NCBI GenBank assembly: GCA_948474755.1
Contig: CAOLHI010001040.1
Location: forward strand, 186,001-250,000
DNA length: 64,000 nucleotides
Direction of reading: 5' to 3'
From: Ctenosaura bakeri
Lineage: Eukaryota; Chordata; Lepidosauria; Squamata; Iguanidae
Both the position numbers and the translations under genes were made by a program. The notes beneath the pieces are model-generated. The model made no database searches, had not been told where the DNA came from, and was given only the letters and a program-made list of their open reading frames with translations. Of this stretch, positions 35,084-48,233 are shown piece by piece (positions within the stretch are counted from its first letter, which is position 1; every line of letters starts with the position of its first letter).

Positions 35084-35829
35084 TGTTTACAGGTCTTCTG
35101 CATGGAAAAACCTGGCAGAAGTCCAAAAGTAAGCTTAATGTGTTTTGGTGGGGGAATTGCAATCACACACACAAGATCCATCAGTCACGCAGTCACATAA
35201 GGCTAACTGAAGGAAAGAAGAGGAAAGTTTCAGACAGTGAGATTTCAGGGTGAAGTGGATGATATTCACCAAGCCAGAAGAGCAGCAATGTGACTTAGAC
35301 TCACGTCTAAGGACAGTACACAATTGGGGAATTAGAGTAGCAGAGTGGCAACCAGCAATTAGTGTACTGTGACTTGAATGGCCAAAAACAGAGGTTTATA
35401 TACTTGATTTGAGCTGTGAATGGAACTCTGGCTGAATAAACAATGAAGTTTGCAGAATGGACAATGAGGTCCAGAATGTGCTAATGGTCTTAGCACTAGG
35501 TGACAAAGGGCTAATGGTTACATGGCTAATGGCTAATCGTCATCCTGATATGTTGGTGCTTGTCAGACAGGTTTTAGGACAAAGGAAATGTTTGCTTGCT
35601 ATCTGCAAGCCTGTTATTTCTGGAGTTTCCTGGTGATTTCCTGACTATGACCTGGCTATGCCTAGAGGTGTTTTCTGACCTAATTCATAATGCACATGTT
35701 TGGCCAGCCTTGTTCTCTTATCCAGCCTGGCCATACAGACATAGAAGGGCACATGTCTATCAATACCAATTGATATATTTTCCCAATTAAATCATATTTC
35801 ACCAATTAAACTATATCAAAGTGTGGGCA
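35084..35829 (-). mobile_element. Possible LTR
   Basis: TG..CA bounds can be drawn. The sequence just outside the left edge (CCTAACAAGATCTTTGACAC) resembles that outside the LTR at 42766 (CCTAGCAAGATCTTGAACCC), as if both kept a primer-binding or leader region. No clear poly(A) signal or flanking duplication was found, so this is tentative. Confidence 0.3.
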
Positions 35830-37576
35830 TGTACAGCCTGGTAACACAGATGGCATCAATTCATAATCAATTTTTAAAAAGAAATTATAAAATATCTCTC
35901 TTCCTAAAAAAAAATAATCTCAAGCAGGATACATTCATGTTTGCTTGTCAAGGCAGGATTACAAATAAAGATTCTGGGATATATTATTTGGGGCCATTAA
36001 AACCATAATCCTCTATTCAGTAAAGTCATGTAGAGTCATGGCTGCAAGAGCACATGAAGAAGAAGAATTCCAGGGAATGACATTCACTTACAAAGTAAAG
36101 GGTACCACAGGTCAAGGACTCAGGGTAAACTAGTGTGTCACAATCATACTATAATTTTATATTCCAAAGATAGGTGCCTAGAATCAGTCATAGTTCACAA
36201 AGTTCCATAAGAGAGTGGGCACCTGCATTGGCCAGATCAGTACAATGGTTCAGTACTTAAAGGTGAAAGGAGACTATTAATTCATCCTAAGAAAGATTGC
36301 CATAGCCAACAAATTAAAGGCACTGGATAATTCCTTAAGTCTTACAACAGTGCTTTCAAGAAAACAAGTGAAGGGAATTATTGTTCCTAAATTGATTTTT
36401 TGCATAGCTAATTTTTTTTCTCCACAACCAACAGAAACAAATTAATTGTTTCTGAAGAACATCTCCATTGCAAATGTTAAGGCCATATTAAATTGATTTG
36501 CTCCAGCGGAATATGCAATGTTTTGTGGTTGTCTTTGGCTACAGAAGAAAGACCAGAAAGAAAAGGTCTAGAAATAGCAGAACACTTTTAACTATGATTT
36601 CATACTTTCCTTTTGCTTATAATAATATTTTCCTTACAGACTCACTGTCTAGTGTAGTACAATTGTGAAAACACAGAGTAGTTTCAAAGCTCCTTCATAA
36701 ATACAGACAGTCATGGAAACTGAAGTTCTCTTATTCTTCTAAGCGTATAATACTCCCTAGTATACTTAACAGATAAGGATTTTGTCCCAAGGATCTTCTA
36801 GTATTTTAAAGGGAAACAATAGAGGGGAAGACAAGATATGCGGAAACAAGCCAAGAACAAAAATATGGTGCAATCTTTGCAGCATTGTGTCTTATTATGG
36901 GGTCTTGAAGAGGACAAGCTAAGTTCTAAAGCTGAGGATAACTTTGCATAAGGCAACACAATCAGACAGGAAAACAAAATATTATGTGTTGCTACCTCTA
37001 TTTAATTGGACCATTAGTTTTCTGGCTCATTACTATTCCAGCTCAAACTTTCAGTATGTGGTTTTAGAAAGAGATTCCCCCATTTCGCAACTGCTGGTAA
37101 ATGAAACACCTTTGAACTGGTGGTGCCATGGACTAAGCATGCACTTGTGCCTTTTTCATAGGTATATACTCCAAGTCCCCTTGAGTATGACAATTATATT
37201 GTACTCTTATGCCTACTCTGAAGAACTCAAAACAGGTCACAAGTGATTCCCACACAAGCAACCCCCTTGTACTGAAGCAGCTAATTCCAGAGTTTAATGT
37301 GGCAACCTGCTAGAGTTAGCAATCACTGCATGGCTATACTCACTAATCACTAATTTGCATGTTAATCTATAGGAATTTAGACACACCATATACTTATAGT
37401 AACTTCCTGTGTGTTTATCCATGCTCATGTTCCTCGAGCATTAGTCTAATCTGCAACCACTTTCTCCTGCACCCCAACAAGATCCTGTATTTAATTATGG
37501 ATGAGTATTATACGGAAGATATACTTTAATACTTTAATATATCTTACAAAGAAGACCAAGATTTTTCTTTGTCTGT
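35830..37576. other. No gene recognised
   Basis: AT-rich. A 100-codon frame at 36944-37243 has no recognised content. Confidence 0.45.
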
Positions 37577-37594
37577 TTGACCTCTCGTGCATGT

Positions 37595-37705
37595 GTATTT
37601 GAATTTGCACATGTGTGGACACAAGACTGGTTCTTGTTCAGCTTCTGCCTTGCCAATTTGATTACTCTGCTTGAGAGGTTCAGTACTGTCTCTCACATTT
37701 CCCAA
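37595..37705 (-). repeat. Unclassified dispersed repeat, copy 1
   Basis: On the minus strand it shares TTGGGAAATGTGAG, CTCTCAAGCA and GGCAGAAG.TGAACAA with 44075-44190. The shared parts stay in one reading frame (LGNV, then LKQ). Family unknown. Confidence 0.55.
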
Positions 37706-37770
37706 AACAAATGGATTTGCATCAAATTGGCATTCTCAGGCAGCTTCGAGGGTCAAACTGTTACCCTGTA

Positions 37771-38620
37771 TGTCCCGGGAGGGGTGCCCAAATTACCAAA
37801 TAAAAACACAAGATGGGGGGAATTAGACTCGAGCACTTTCTTAAGCTAAACGAGAGGCAGGGTCACTTTAGCTGGGATCTTTAACCCTATGTCTACAGCG
37901 TCAGGTCAGAGAGCGGTTAGACAAGTTCTAAAGCAACAAATAATATTTTTATTGGGAACAAACAACACAAAAGACACGACATACACTAACTAACTGAGAA
38001 ATAGAAATGGAGAGTTTCGGGGAATGGGTAATATGACACCTGTTCACGTAGTCTTGGAGAGAAGTGGAGGTTGCAGGGAGGAAAGCTCAGCGTGGTTCAC
38101 TGAGGGGGCAACCCGCTGGACAAACCAACAGCAAGGCAGGATAGCAGTCCGGAGTGTTCCGAGGAGGGCTCAGAATTGGGGGGGGGGTTCATATGGTGGA
38201 TTTTACCTACAGGCCATGCCATGCTCGGTGAGAACAAAGGAAATTTGTAGCTGGACAAAGGCGTTGGAAAAGGTCAGGTTTTACATGATATGCTTAGCAC
38301 TGGATGACAATAGTATGACCAGTATGCAAATAGCCCAATATAAAGGAATGGCTCAGCACTTGGCCGGGCGTCTTTGTGTAAAGTCACACTGAGCAAGGCT
38401 GGTTTGCAAGAAGGAGTGGTCCCTAAAGCATCGGAGAGGCATTGAGTTGCCTGCCTGAGTGAGGTTTGGAATGTACAACCATTAACGGCCGCGCCTATTA
38501 CGTACTCATCTGGTGGCCCTTGCAAACACGTGGAGTAGGGTGGCAGAGAAAGGTCACATAGAGGCCAAATTATCTGATATCAAGAGATATCTAGTGCTCT
38601 CACCAGACATAGCATAACCA
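37771..38620 (-). mobile_element. Solo LTR, about 850 bp
   Basis: The plus strand starts TGTCCCGGGAGGGG and ends CATAACCA. Flanks CTGTA and CAGTA differ at one of five bases. AATAAA (minus) lies at about 37957. It shares an overall layout and several blocks (GTCAGGTTTTACATGAT against GTCAGTATTTTGCATGAT; GGCCAAAT...GATATCAA.GATATCTA) with the LTR at 42766. No internal retroviral genes adjoin it. Confidence 0.65.
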
Positions 38621-41600
38621 CAGTAGCAAAACTATATGAGCAGGACCTACTGGTGCTAATGATTGATTTGGCACTAATGCTTGCATTAGGTATTCTGCTG
38701 CATGATCTTCTGGTTGTGTGCTTCCTAGATGATAAGTGTTGATTTATAAAGTTTTCTGACAACTTGAAATATCCTACAATTTATTGAAATGGCCAAGGTA
38801 GTACATTTCAGGGATTCATGGGAAATTTCAACAGAGTAGAAAAGGAATATATGTTAGTTTTGCTTTAACTTTTCTTTTCTTTTCTTTTTTTTTCTTTTTG
38901 GTTTAATTTCAACATTTTCTCAACCTAAATATGAAGTCAGAAAATTATTGAAAAGCAACTGAAATAAAATTCTCCCTCATTTGTGCTGGGTAAATTCAGT
39001 AGGGACAGCTAATCCCAGCGTGGAGAGGACAGCATTGTACCTATCAGGTAATATTAAATGATGCGAAGTCCTAATAGAAAAAGGAAAAAAGATGGCATCA
39101 AAGATATGACTGAATACACAGAGATTCATCAACCACTCAGCCCTGGGAATACAAATATGTCAGTTCTGGTTTCTCTCAAAATCATTTTTTTTAAAGATAA
39201 CCTCAAGTCTTTTGTGAATTTGAAGGAACTTATAATTTTTGATATATTCTTATTAAAAAATAAACCAAAATGAATCCAGTACTCCAGAGCCAGCTGACTC
39301 TGCTGGGAAATGGCTGGGGTGAGTAAACCCCTGTCTGGCATCTTATTGGTTGCCTATTGTAAAAGTTTATCCCATTCCATCTACAACAGCATTTCTGCCT
39401 TTTTCACTGCAGAGGAAGATGCTGATAGTACAATCTAAAAACCTATCGGGGTCTTTCGCCAGGCCTGGAAGAAAATCTTATAATCCAGAGGGTGTTTTGC
39501 TTCATTGACTTTCCAAACCATATTTCCACAAAAGAGATTTGAAACTGCAGCAAATATATGGAATCTTGCTCCTCTCTGCCCTGCCTCTCCATACAGACTG
39601 AAGAAATAACTTCACCCACCAGTTTATTAACAACTTGCCCTCACTTGTATCTCACCTTTGTAATGAGATATAACAGATATGATGGATTACATTTTGCCTC
39701 CTGCTTCCATTCAGAATGAATTATCATTACATTTGCTGTCAGGCTAGAGACTCGGTGCTGTCCAGGTCCCACCAATTATGGAAAGAGAGGGAAGAAAGGA
39801 GTGGATTATGGGGGAGGGGGAAGGATGGGGAAAGAAAGAGAGAAAAAGTAGGATTATCATCAAGTCTTGGAAGGGAATGCTTTATGTATCACAGTTGCTG
39901 TTTCAGAGATTAACATAGAAAAGTCCTCAATCAATGGAAATAATTTAGAAACTAGAAATAGTTTTCAGCTGTTTTCAGACACAATCCTTGTGATGTGGTG
40001 GTGACATGACAAAAGCTCAGAATAATTTTTCGACAAGAGGTCTGTTCTTCTGAGTGCCTCAGCAGGTCTCTGAAGTGTTTGCTGCTGGCCATGTTGTGGA
40101 ATGCTGTCTAAAAATAAATTAGAGCAAAAGGATGTTGTGGAGAAAGCACTAACCCTATGTAGCCTGTCACTTTAGAATGTTTCTGCCTAATCCCATTGGT
40201 TATGTTCTACATGTCACAAGATTTTCTTAGTTATGTCCTTAGTATCATTTGAAATATACAAGAGAGAAATTTCATTAGTTCCAAAATTTTACTTTTAAAA
40301 CTATCTCCACAGGAGGAATTAAGTGCTAACTGCTGTCTGCATGTACATATAAGAGTAGGCAAGGAACTTAGGAAGTTATCTGATTACATGGTTTCACCTC
40401 ATGTGTTTTGAGATTTTGTCATATATTAAAAAGAGCTTGTGGTGAGTTTGTCATGACCACCTCACCCAAATGGCACTGTGAATACAACGGTTTAGAATCA
40501 TTGCCAGTTTCAGGCTCTACAGATTATAAATATGTTATATCAGAGTTACACGCAGTGAATTTTCACACTTTGTCCTGTAGGTTGGAACTTAAGTGTAAAA
40601 AAATTATTCTGTGTAATAGAAAATGTTTTGCTAAAAACTGTCCACCTTTAGAGCCAACCAACTCAAAATAAGACACAGTACTAGAACCAACAAAACTATT
40701 GTACTGTGTACACAAGAGCGGAAGCATTGACAAAATCTAGCATGGATTCCTCAAACAAAAACGGAATAAGAATCCATGCCAGAACAAATGGGAATGTGGC
40801 CAATCCTGCCGGATAAAACATTGCCATTGTCATACTGGGGCCTCAAGCTTCTGTGTTAAGGGGAGTGTTGATGCTGATCTGCCAACTAAACCATACTGTT
40901 GTTTACAACACTGGAAGCTTAGGTGATAAAAATGTTAAACTCTAAAGAACTCTACTGAGATACAGACCAATAAGCATATGGCAAAGAACTTTCAGTCCCT
41001 CAACAAAGGGACAGGGATGGAGAATTCTCACTTTTACTCCCCCTCTCCCTCAATCTCTCTCTTTTTTTCTAGGAGTATCAGAATAGTTCTTAACAATCTG
41101 GCAATACAAAGCAGGCATGGGGGAATCTGTTTTTCTTTTTTAATGTTTTTAAATAAAATTATTACTCTCCTCTTTATGAAGACATTTGCACATTTTGGTG
41201 ATTAAAAAAATGAATCAAATGAAATTCTTAACCTAACTGCAGTCAGTGGACAGTTATTCCTGACATGGAGAAAACTATATTGTACCTGTCTTCGATGTGC
41301 CTGTTAAAGATAAGAAGCCTGTCAGACCACAAAAAAGAAGGGTTTTGTATAATTCACTGTGAGAACCATGGCTGAATAGACAGGGATACCTACATAGCCT
41401 TTCAAGAGCTAAAATATATCTGTCACTTTTCTGTCCATTTATGAAGACATTTGCATATTTCCAGTTCCTATAGAGAAAAGTAGGGGAACAAACATCATTC
41501 TCACCCATCCCTAGTTCAAAGGCAGACAAGAACTTCTACTCTTTGGACATTTTTCTCTATTTATGATCCTTGAACTGTCCTGTTCAATAGTTTGTATCCA

Positions 41601-42429
41601 TCTGTGCTTGAAACTATCTATAGAACCCCCTCCACAAAAGTACTTAAAACATAATCCTATGTTTGTCATCAAAGTACCAATGAATTCAGTGGGATTTAAG
41701 CCCCAGAAAAATGAATATGAGATTGGAGACTTAGGAACTTCAGGACAGGGACAGGGACTTTTGGAGCCATCCACATCTATCTTGGAGGGCATAAATGGTC
41801 ACTTATACTTGCACATGTTAAGAGATGGTGTCTTCAGTCTCCCAGCCATGAGCCCACAAAATATGTTTCAACCTTGAAGATAACAGACAATCAAAGACTA
41901 ACAAGATTTGACATTAGTTCAATTTGTCCACCTAATTTTGTTCTTTGTTTGATATCATTCTATGGTAGTGTAGAGAAACTAATTATTGGCTATATTCATC
42001 CACTATTCATTCAAAAGAATATTGCTTTAAAGGAAACTGTGGGCTGAAAAATATGTGCTGTACAGTTTCAGTGATGACCTCTGGAATATTTTCAGTTTCC
42101 CTTTCATGCCAAGAACTTGCTAGCCATTAAGTTACATGAATCAATGGTTCCATATAACACCATGGAATTTATTTTAAAATAAATGAAGATCTCTCAGCAA
42201 ACAATGAATTAACATCAGTGGGCTAAATTCAACATTGCGCTGAGAGTTGGGACAGACAGAAATCTGTGTAATGCCTTGGGGTAAAACAGGGGTCTGGTTT
42301 TACAAGTGTCAGGTGACTTAAGAGGAGGGGATGACTGTATGTTATAGTCTTTAAATGTAATGAGCTCAGGAAGGCTTCTTCAGTGTGCCTTGTTACAAGA
42401 ATTCAGTGTAAATATTTTGGCAAATATAT
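38621..42429. other. No gene recognised
   Basis: About 3.8 kb between two related LTRs. No gag, pol or env-like frame is legible, so this is not a provirus body. It holds a weak repeat trace at 41650-41705. Confidence 0.5.
41650..41705. repeat. Amniote interspersed repeat trace
   Basis: ATAATCCTATGTTTGTCATC and GAATTCAGTGGGATTTAAGC recall a common palindromic reptile repeat (aatcctatgc...cagtgggactta). It is short and diverged. Confidence 0.35.
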
Positions 42430-42765
42430 TAATTAGATGAGAGTTGAGGCAGTGTGAAACACAGAATCAGTTGAGACCAAGAAGGAAACTGGGACTTACA
42501 GGTAGTACAGGACATCCCTGTGTAGAAAACTGTGAGAACTGTATAGAGAATCATCAAAACTCTACAGAGATTTATGAAAGAGAGGAGGAACTTGGGTTCA
42601 GGCATCCTTCTTTATGGAACTGGCATGATGCCAGCAGGAAGTGTTACCTGATTTCTGGGGTCCTGGGAGGGACACCTCAATGTGCTCACAATGGGGATTG
42701 GGAATTAGCAGAGCACAAGCTAGCAATACAAGAGGCAGGGCAACCTAGCAAGATCTTGAACCCAA
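42430..42765 (-). mobile_element. Possible retroelement leader next to LTR
   Basis: Adjacent to the U5 end of the LTR at 42766. On the minus strand it begins TTGGGTTCAAGATCTTGC, placed where a primer-binding site would be. A similar stretch adjoins the candidate LTR at 35084. Non-coding. Confidence 0.35.
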
Positions 42766-43516
42766 TGTCAGGGGTTCGGCCGAGTCAGTGAGCAAACAGA
42801 AGTAAATAATAATTGTTTTCTTTATTGATGTACAGCACAGTCAAACACGTGTATGCAAACACACTCACACAAACCTATTGAAATAAAGGTAGGAGTTGGA
42901 CAGAGGGTTTTAAGAGGAGGTTTTGTATGGGAAATACTACACCTGTCCTGAAGCCTGGGTAGTCTGAAGAAAAGTCCGTAGAAGTGGAGATTCTCAGAAT
43001 GTGGAGCTGAGGGGAAGGCTCGCTGAACAAAGTGACAGCAAGGCTGGATGGAAGCCAGGAGCGATCCGAAGAGATGCTCAAAATCAGGGAGTCTTATAGG
43101 GGAAAATGTGCCTATAGGGTAGTCCATTCTCGGGGATAACAATGGGTTTCGGGCTGGAGACAAAGCCTCCAAAAGGTCAGTATTTTGCATGATTATGACA
43201 GCGTTGTCAATAGAGTAGACAGTATGCAAACACGGAGTGCTTGACGGTTGTGTATTTGGCTCATCAAGCTGCCTGCTTGGGGCAGGGAGTCTTTTGTAAA
43301 CAGCATGCATACATAATGTGATCTTAAAGAGTACTTGCCTGGAGGTCTCCTGAAGCTGCAGTCTGACTATTACTGGCCTGCCTGGATCGGTTTTGAATGG
43401 TTCAGCTATTTTCGGTCGTGCCTGTGTGCGGGCTTGTCCGGGGGCCTCGCAAGCACATGGAGCGGAATGGGTAAAGAAGGCCAAATTTTTGATATCAAAT
43501 GATATCTAATATACCA
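42766..43516 (-). mobile_element. LTR, about 750 bp
   Basis: The plus strand begins TGTCAGGGGTTCGG and ends near ATACCA. AATAAA (minus) lies near 42825. It is related to 37771-38620 in order and sequence. A 220-codon open frame on the minus strand (42822-43484) lies wholly inside the LTR and spans U3 and R, so it is not taken as a gene. Confidence 0.65.
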
Positions 43517-43933
43517 CAAGTTCGGACTAGAAACTACGATAACAGAAGTGCAGTACTTGGGATAAGAAGGAGACAATACAAACTATGCCCTATAAGACAT
43601 CACAAGCTTGCCTAATCACTTTTGGAGTACATGAACCTTGGGAGTTCTCATGCCCCTCAGAGCATAGAATTTCCTTCTGGTACAAGATGCCTGGTGCATG
43701 AACCTTCCACTTGTTAATGTTACCAACATTTGCATGACCCTACTCACTAACTGCTAGTTTACAGATTTCCTGTTTGCTTTTTTCACATCCGCTTGCTTCC
43801 TTCATCACCCTAACCTATAGCCATATCCTTCCCTCCCTCCCATTGTCTCTCTGTGGGCCATAAAGCCATACGTTTGACCACGATGAAGTGATTTGTAAGT
43901 AGCACTACTTGTATGTTTTACGAAGAAAACTAA

Positions 43934-44048
43934 GGGCATTTCCACACTACACTCTCATAGTGCTATTATTTCACTTTCAACATCCTATGGAATCCTGGAG
44001 TTTGCAGTTTCAGGAGAGACCGGCTAACAATCTAGTGTGGAAATGGCC
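43934..44048 (+). mobile_element. Palindromic MITE family C, short copy
   Basis: Ends GGGCATTTCCACACTACAC and CTAGTGTGGAAATGGCC bound 115 bases. The left half matches 13608-13810 closely, including TCTCATAGTGCTATTATT. It has lost part of the right arm and abuts the repeat at 44052. Confidence 0.8.
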
Positions 44049-44051
44049 TGA

Positions 44052-44244
44052 GATTATTTCTTTTCTCTGTTAGGCCTTGTGTATGTGGATGCTTTTTGTT
44101 CACCTTCTGCCCTGAAAATTTGATTGCATCTGCAATTTGCTTGAGAGATCCATTGCCATTGCTCACATTTCCCAATACTACTTGTATATTTTCCACACCA
44201 TATTTTCCCAGAAAATCATTTAAAAACATTAACATTTCATACAA
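44052..44244 (-). repeat. Unclassified dispersed repeat, copy 2, with open frame
   Basis: The minus-strand frame is open for 70 codons (44035-44244), including NIQVVLGNVSNGNGSLKQ. The part from LGNV to the HPHTQG segment is related to 37595-37705. The product is not recognised. It may be a decayed transposon coding region. Confidence 0.5.
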
Positions 44245-44249
44245 CCTCT

Positions 44250-46300
44250 GATCTTGAAATATTTATCACAACTATAAATATAAACATATTTATATTTCAT
44301 TTTAAGGCAAGCCTTCATAAATCAGCTAACAATATTTCAACCATAAATAGAATTTAACGCAGTCAATACACTTAGATAGCTTAGAGGAATTGCCTTTATG
44401 AAGCATTCTTACTTTACTATTGCTGCTGTATAGCTCTTCATGTTTGGCATTGGCTATGTACATCCTTCTGGGTAGGAAGATCACCACATGGGTATGCATG
44501 TAACAGATTGTGGGTTGATAACTGGTCTCATTCAGTTTAATTCATACAACCTCTCAGTCACTGCACTTCCCAGAGAAGCCCTGTCAGAGCTGCACACACT
44601 AGCCATCTGCTAAGGGAAGTGTGCAGAGATTTAACACATAAAGGATTGCCATGTGTATGACTCCAGGTTCAGGCTGTCATATTGCTTTGTGCTTTGAACA
44701 GTCTCTTATCTCTTTCCTATGCATGGAACACCCTGGGTGGTTGGAATTAAATGTATTCGCTCAAGGTGTATGTTTTTACTTGGTAGATAGACTTTATCAC
44801 TTGGGGGGAGGATGGGAATTGCATGGCCTGCAGGCCACATCATCTTATTCCCCCACTTCACCTGTGATCCTTCTGAAAGTGTGTGTGTGTGTGTGTGTGT
44901 CTATCTGTCTGTCTGAAAGCTAGGCTCTGTCTGTCTGTCTAACACCAGGCTCTTCAGGTGAAGCTGATATGGCACATTACAGGTCCATGGAAGACAGCCC
45001 TTGAACCTTCCAAAGTTGCCCCACCCCTACTGTAAAGAATACTCAATTATCTCTGACATTAAGCCTTCCAGCTACAAAACTTTGATTGGACAGTCTTCCT
45101 CTGTTTCCTGATACAGTGATCTTCTGGTAACTTTTAAAAGATTTCAGACACAGGGTCAGAGAGGTAAACTAGGTTTCCTGTGGTCATATTTAATATCTAA
45201 TATTGCATCACTCCTATCAGTATCATACACATGCCCTTTTTTGGATATTAGAAAGGAGGTATTCAGTATCTAGTTGTGCAGCGTACAGTCAACAAGGCAG
45301 CTTCCAACCACTGAAACACACTGCCATAGCTTTTACTAGCCAAAGAATGTAAGGCACTTGAGATCCAGGACAGCAATACCAGCAATCTTCTCCCAGCTGC
45401 AGAATTACAGTCAGAGGCTGTCTGGGCTCCTCACACTGACCCTCCCCCTGGCCAGTAAATGGTTGTGGCAGCATGCTCTGGCTTTTGGGAGCCACGCTCT
45501 AGAGTGGGAGAGATTTGAAACTCCATGGGTAGACCATTGTGCTCTGCCTACATGATGTAGGATTCAACAATCATAGATACTGTACCATAAACTTTCAAAT
45601 CTCATTTTCTAGAAATCCCCAGGGCTGACCTGAATAACCTTCTATAGCAGGAGTTCTCTCCATCCACCTACATATATTAAGTTATTTTTACAACCTTTTC
45701 TTGCAAATGTTATTTTTAAAACCTATTTTCCAACTTATTGTTGAGAGCCATCCCTCCCATCATTAACATTAACAACAAGTTGAAAATTAATACCTGAGGT
45801 GTAATGGATTTTTGATAGCAACTGTATCTAAATGGGTCATTAGACTCAGAAGCCACCTCCAGCTTATTTTAGTGAAACCCAATAAATTGTCCATTTTGAA
45901 AAGCTAGAAAGTTGGGGGTGGGAGAGAGGTTCATCAACTCCTTAATGGCATAACAGACACCATTAATTTCCACCTTTAAAAATTTTATGTTGTGGTGAGA
46001 GCATTTGACATATTGATTTTTTTTCTGTTAAGCCTAATATAGTACAAGCTCAAGTCAGCTTTCAGCTATCATGTCTTTTATAAAGATATTTTAAACATAC
46101 ATATATTCTTAATTTCTTGCAGTGCTTTAGTGTGCTAACAAGTCAGATATGGGGAAAACACAGTAAGTGTTTTTGGAAGTGAAGAAAGAGGGAGTTTGGA
46201 TGTCATTCTTCAATGGTATATTTGCCATTCCCACAGGGATCCTTAAAGCAGCCCACTAAAACATAGAAATTACCCCCTGGCAGGCCTCTGGTATTGAATA
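44250..46300. other. No gene recognised; microsatellite
   Basis: Unique-looking sequence with a GT and CTGT microsatellite at 44879-44941. Confidence 0.45.
44879..44941. repeat. GT and CTGT microsatellites
   Basis: (GT)n followed by two short (CTGT)n tracts. Confidence 0.95.
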
Positions 46301-47890
46301 GCTATTGTTAACTACCATCAAGTCAGCTTCAACTTATGACAACCATATGAATGTGAGACATTCAAGTCACCCTATCATCAACAGCCCTGCTCAGGTTTTG
46401 CAGACTCAGGGATGTGGCTTCTTTGGTTGAGTCTATCCATCTGTAATGCAGTCTTCCTCTTTTCCTAGTGCATTCTACATTACCAAGCATTGATGTCTTT
46501 TCTAGTGAATTGTGTCTCCTCATGATATGACCAACATATGGCAGTCTCAGTTTAGTCATCTTGGCTTCTAGAGAGAGTTCAGGCTTGACTTGCTCTAGGA
46601 CCCATTTGTTTGTCTTTATTTATTTGTCCATGGTATCTGTAGAAATCTCCTCCAGCACTCCATTTTCACAATCCTGCATAGAAATCAGAAATACTATGCT
46701 ATGGACAATCCTGGTGGTACAGTGGTTAAATGCCAGTTAAATGCTGGGACTGCAACCACAACATTGTGAGTTTGATCCTGCAGGGCTGCAGTTGGCTTAG
46801 CCTTCCATCCTTTCATAGTCAGTAAAAACCCAGTTTATTGGGGCAATTAGCTAGATACATGTAAACCACTTAGGGATGTTAACACTGATAAGCAGTATAG
46901 AAATGTAACTGCTATTATATTGCTAATGTTAATATTTGCTAATATATTTTTGAACTTGAATCTGGTCTAGGTCCTTTATCTCCCTTTTCAAGTCCTAGCT
47001 TTTTTGGATATCTTGACTGCAGTCTGATTCTGATTAATGACTGAGCCAAAGTATAGAAAATCTTCAACTAATGTTTATCATCTGCTTTAAAGTTATGTAA
47101 ATCATCTGTGGTAATTATTTTTGTTTTCCATACCTGCCTTTGCACTTTCTTCCTTGACTTTCTTTGTTAATTGTCCAATTTTGCATTTTTTGCTAACAGT
47201 GTGGTGTCATTTGTAAAAATTTTTGATGTTTTTTCTTCCAGTTTTCATGACTTCCTTTTCCTTCCTAATCCTGCTTCATATATATGTTCAGCATACAACT
47301 TAAACAGATAGGTAAAAAAAATTTATAGCCTTGCCTGACCTCCCTGCCATTTCAAAATAATTTTGTTTCTTAAATTTTCTCCCCTGACAGTACAGGTTAT
47401 ATATCAGCACAGTCAAATGAGTCCCACCCATTTTTTGAAGAATGATCCATAGTTTTTCCTGATCTGTACAATCAAATGCTTTGTTATAATCTATAGAGCA
47501 CAGGCTGATTGTCTTCTGAAATGTCTTTGAAATTTCAATGTATGTTTAAATATGATCCCTATGTCTATTCCTTTCTGGAATCCAGCTTGCACATCTCATT
47601 TCTTACTCCATATATGGTAAAGATCTTTCTTGAAGAATTTTGAGGATCCTTTGCTTGCATGAGATATAAATGCAATGGTCATGTGATTACTGCAATGCCT
47701 GGTTTCCCCCTTTTTTCAGGACCAGAATGTATATGGGATATTTTCAGTCTGTGGACCATGGTTTTTTTTTTCATATTTTTGACAGATTTTAGTTAGAACT
47801 AGACTAGATTCTGCCTCTGTATCCTGAAGCAGCACTATTGGTATGCCTTCTGTTCCTGGTGATTTTTTTGTGCCAAGTACACCGAATGCA
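46301..47890 (-). pseudogene. Bov-B (RTE) LINE, decayed
   Basis: On the minus strand, a frame at 46362-46559 reads KLRLPYVGHIMRRHNSLE, then a basic RGR segment and RWID. This is the C-terminal tail of RTE/Bov-B reverse transcriptases. Upstream, near 47460-47520, DYNKAFDCTDQEKLWIIL matches the catalytic-domain motif A region. The 3' end (left edge, 46301-46330) carries the Bov-B-type tail complementary to CTGACTTGATGGTAGTTAAC. Many stops and frameshifts make it inactive. A tRNA SINE is nested at 46709-46929. The endonuclease region is missing. Confidence 0.8.
46709..46929 (+). mobile_element. tRNA-derived lizard SINE nested in Bov-B
   Basis: It carries GTGGTACAGTGGTTAAATGC, GTGAGTTTGATCCTGCAGGG, CCTTCCATCCTTTCATAGTC and TGTAAACCACTTAGG. 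A small internal duplication of GTTAAATGC lies near the head. Same family as 4921-5144. Confidence 0.85.
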
Positions 47891-48233
47891 GCTTCTATTT
47901 CACTTTACCTACAATGTAATGATTCATTTGAATTTTTTACTCAAGCAACATATTCTACAGGTTCTGCCTTACACAATTGGCTGCCTGAAATGAAGTGTCA
48001 GTGTACATCCCACCATTCCAGAAACAGAAGTAGACCAGACTGGCTGCTGAATGCTGCTTCAGCAACAGGAAGGGGATGAGATCCTCCATGGTGATTGAGA
48101 GGAGCAGGCTAGCACAAGATACAAAAGAGCTGGCTTCACACGTACACTAGTTTTCCTGCTTTGCACCCTCAGCATCTGATGCCTGCAGTCATTTTCAGTA
48201 GTCTGCCCAATGGTAGGTCTGGATCTCAAAAAG
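47891..48233. other. No gene recognised
   Basis: Short spacer between the Bov-B remnant and the L1 target duplication. It may be an old repeat but could not be assigned. Confidence 0.4.

Noticed and set aside
38621..42765. A provirus body between the LTRs at 37771 and 42766
   Set aside because: The LTRs are related but clearly different, and no gag, pol or env trace lies between them.
42822..43484. 220-codon minus-strand open frame, the longest in the window
   Set aside because: It lies wholly within an LTR, spans its regulatory parts, and its product has no recognisable domain.
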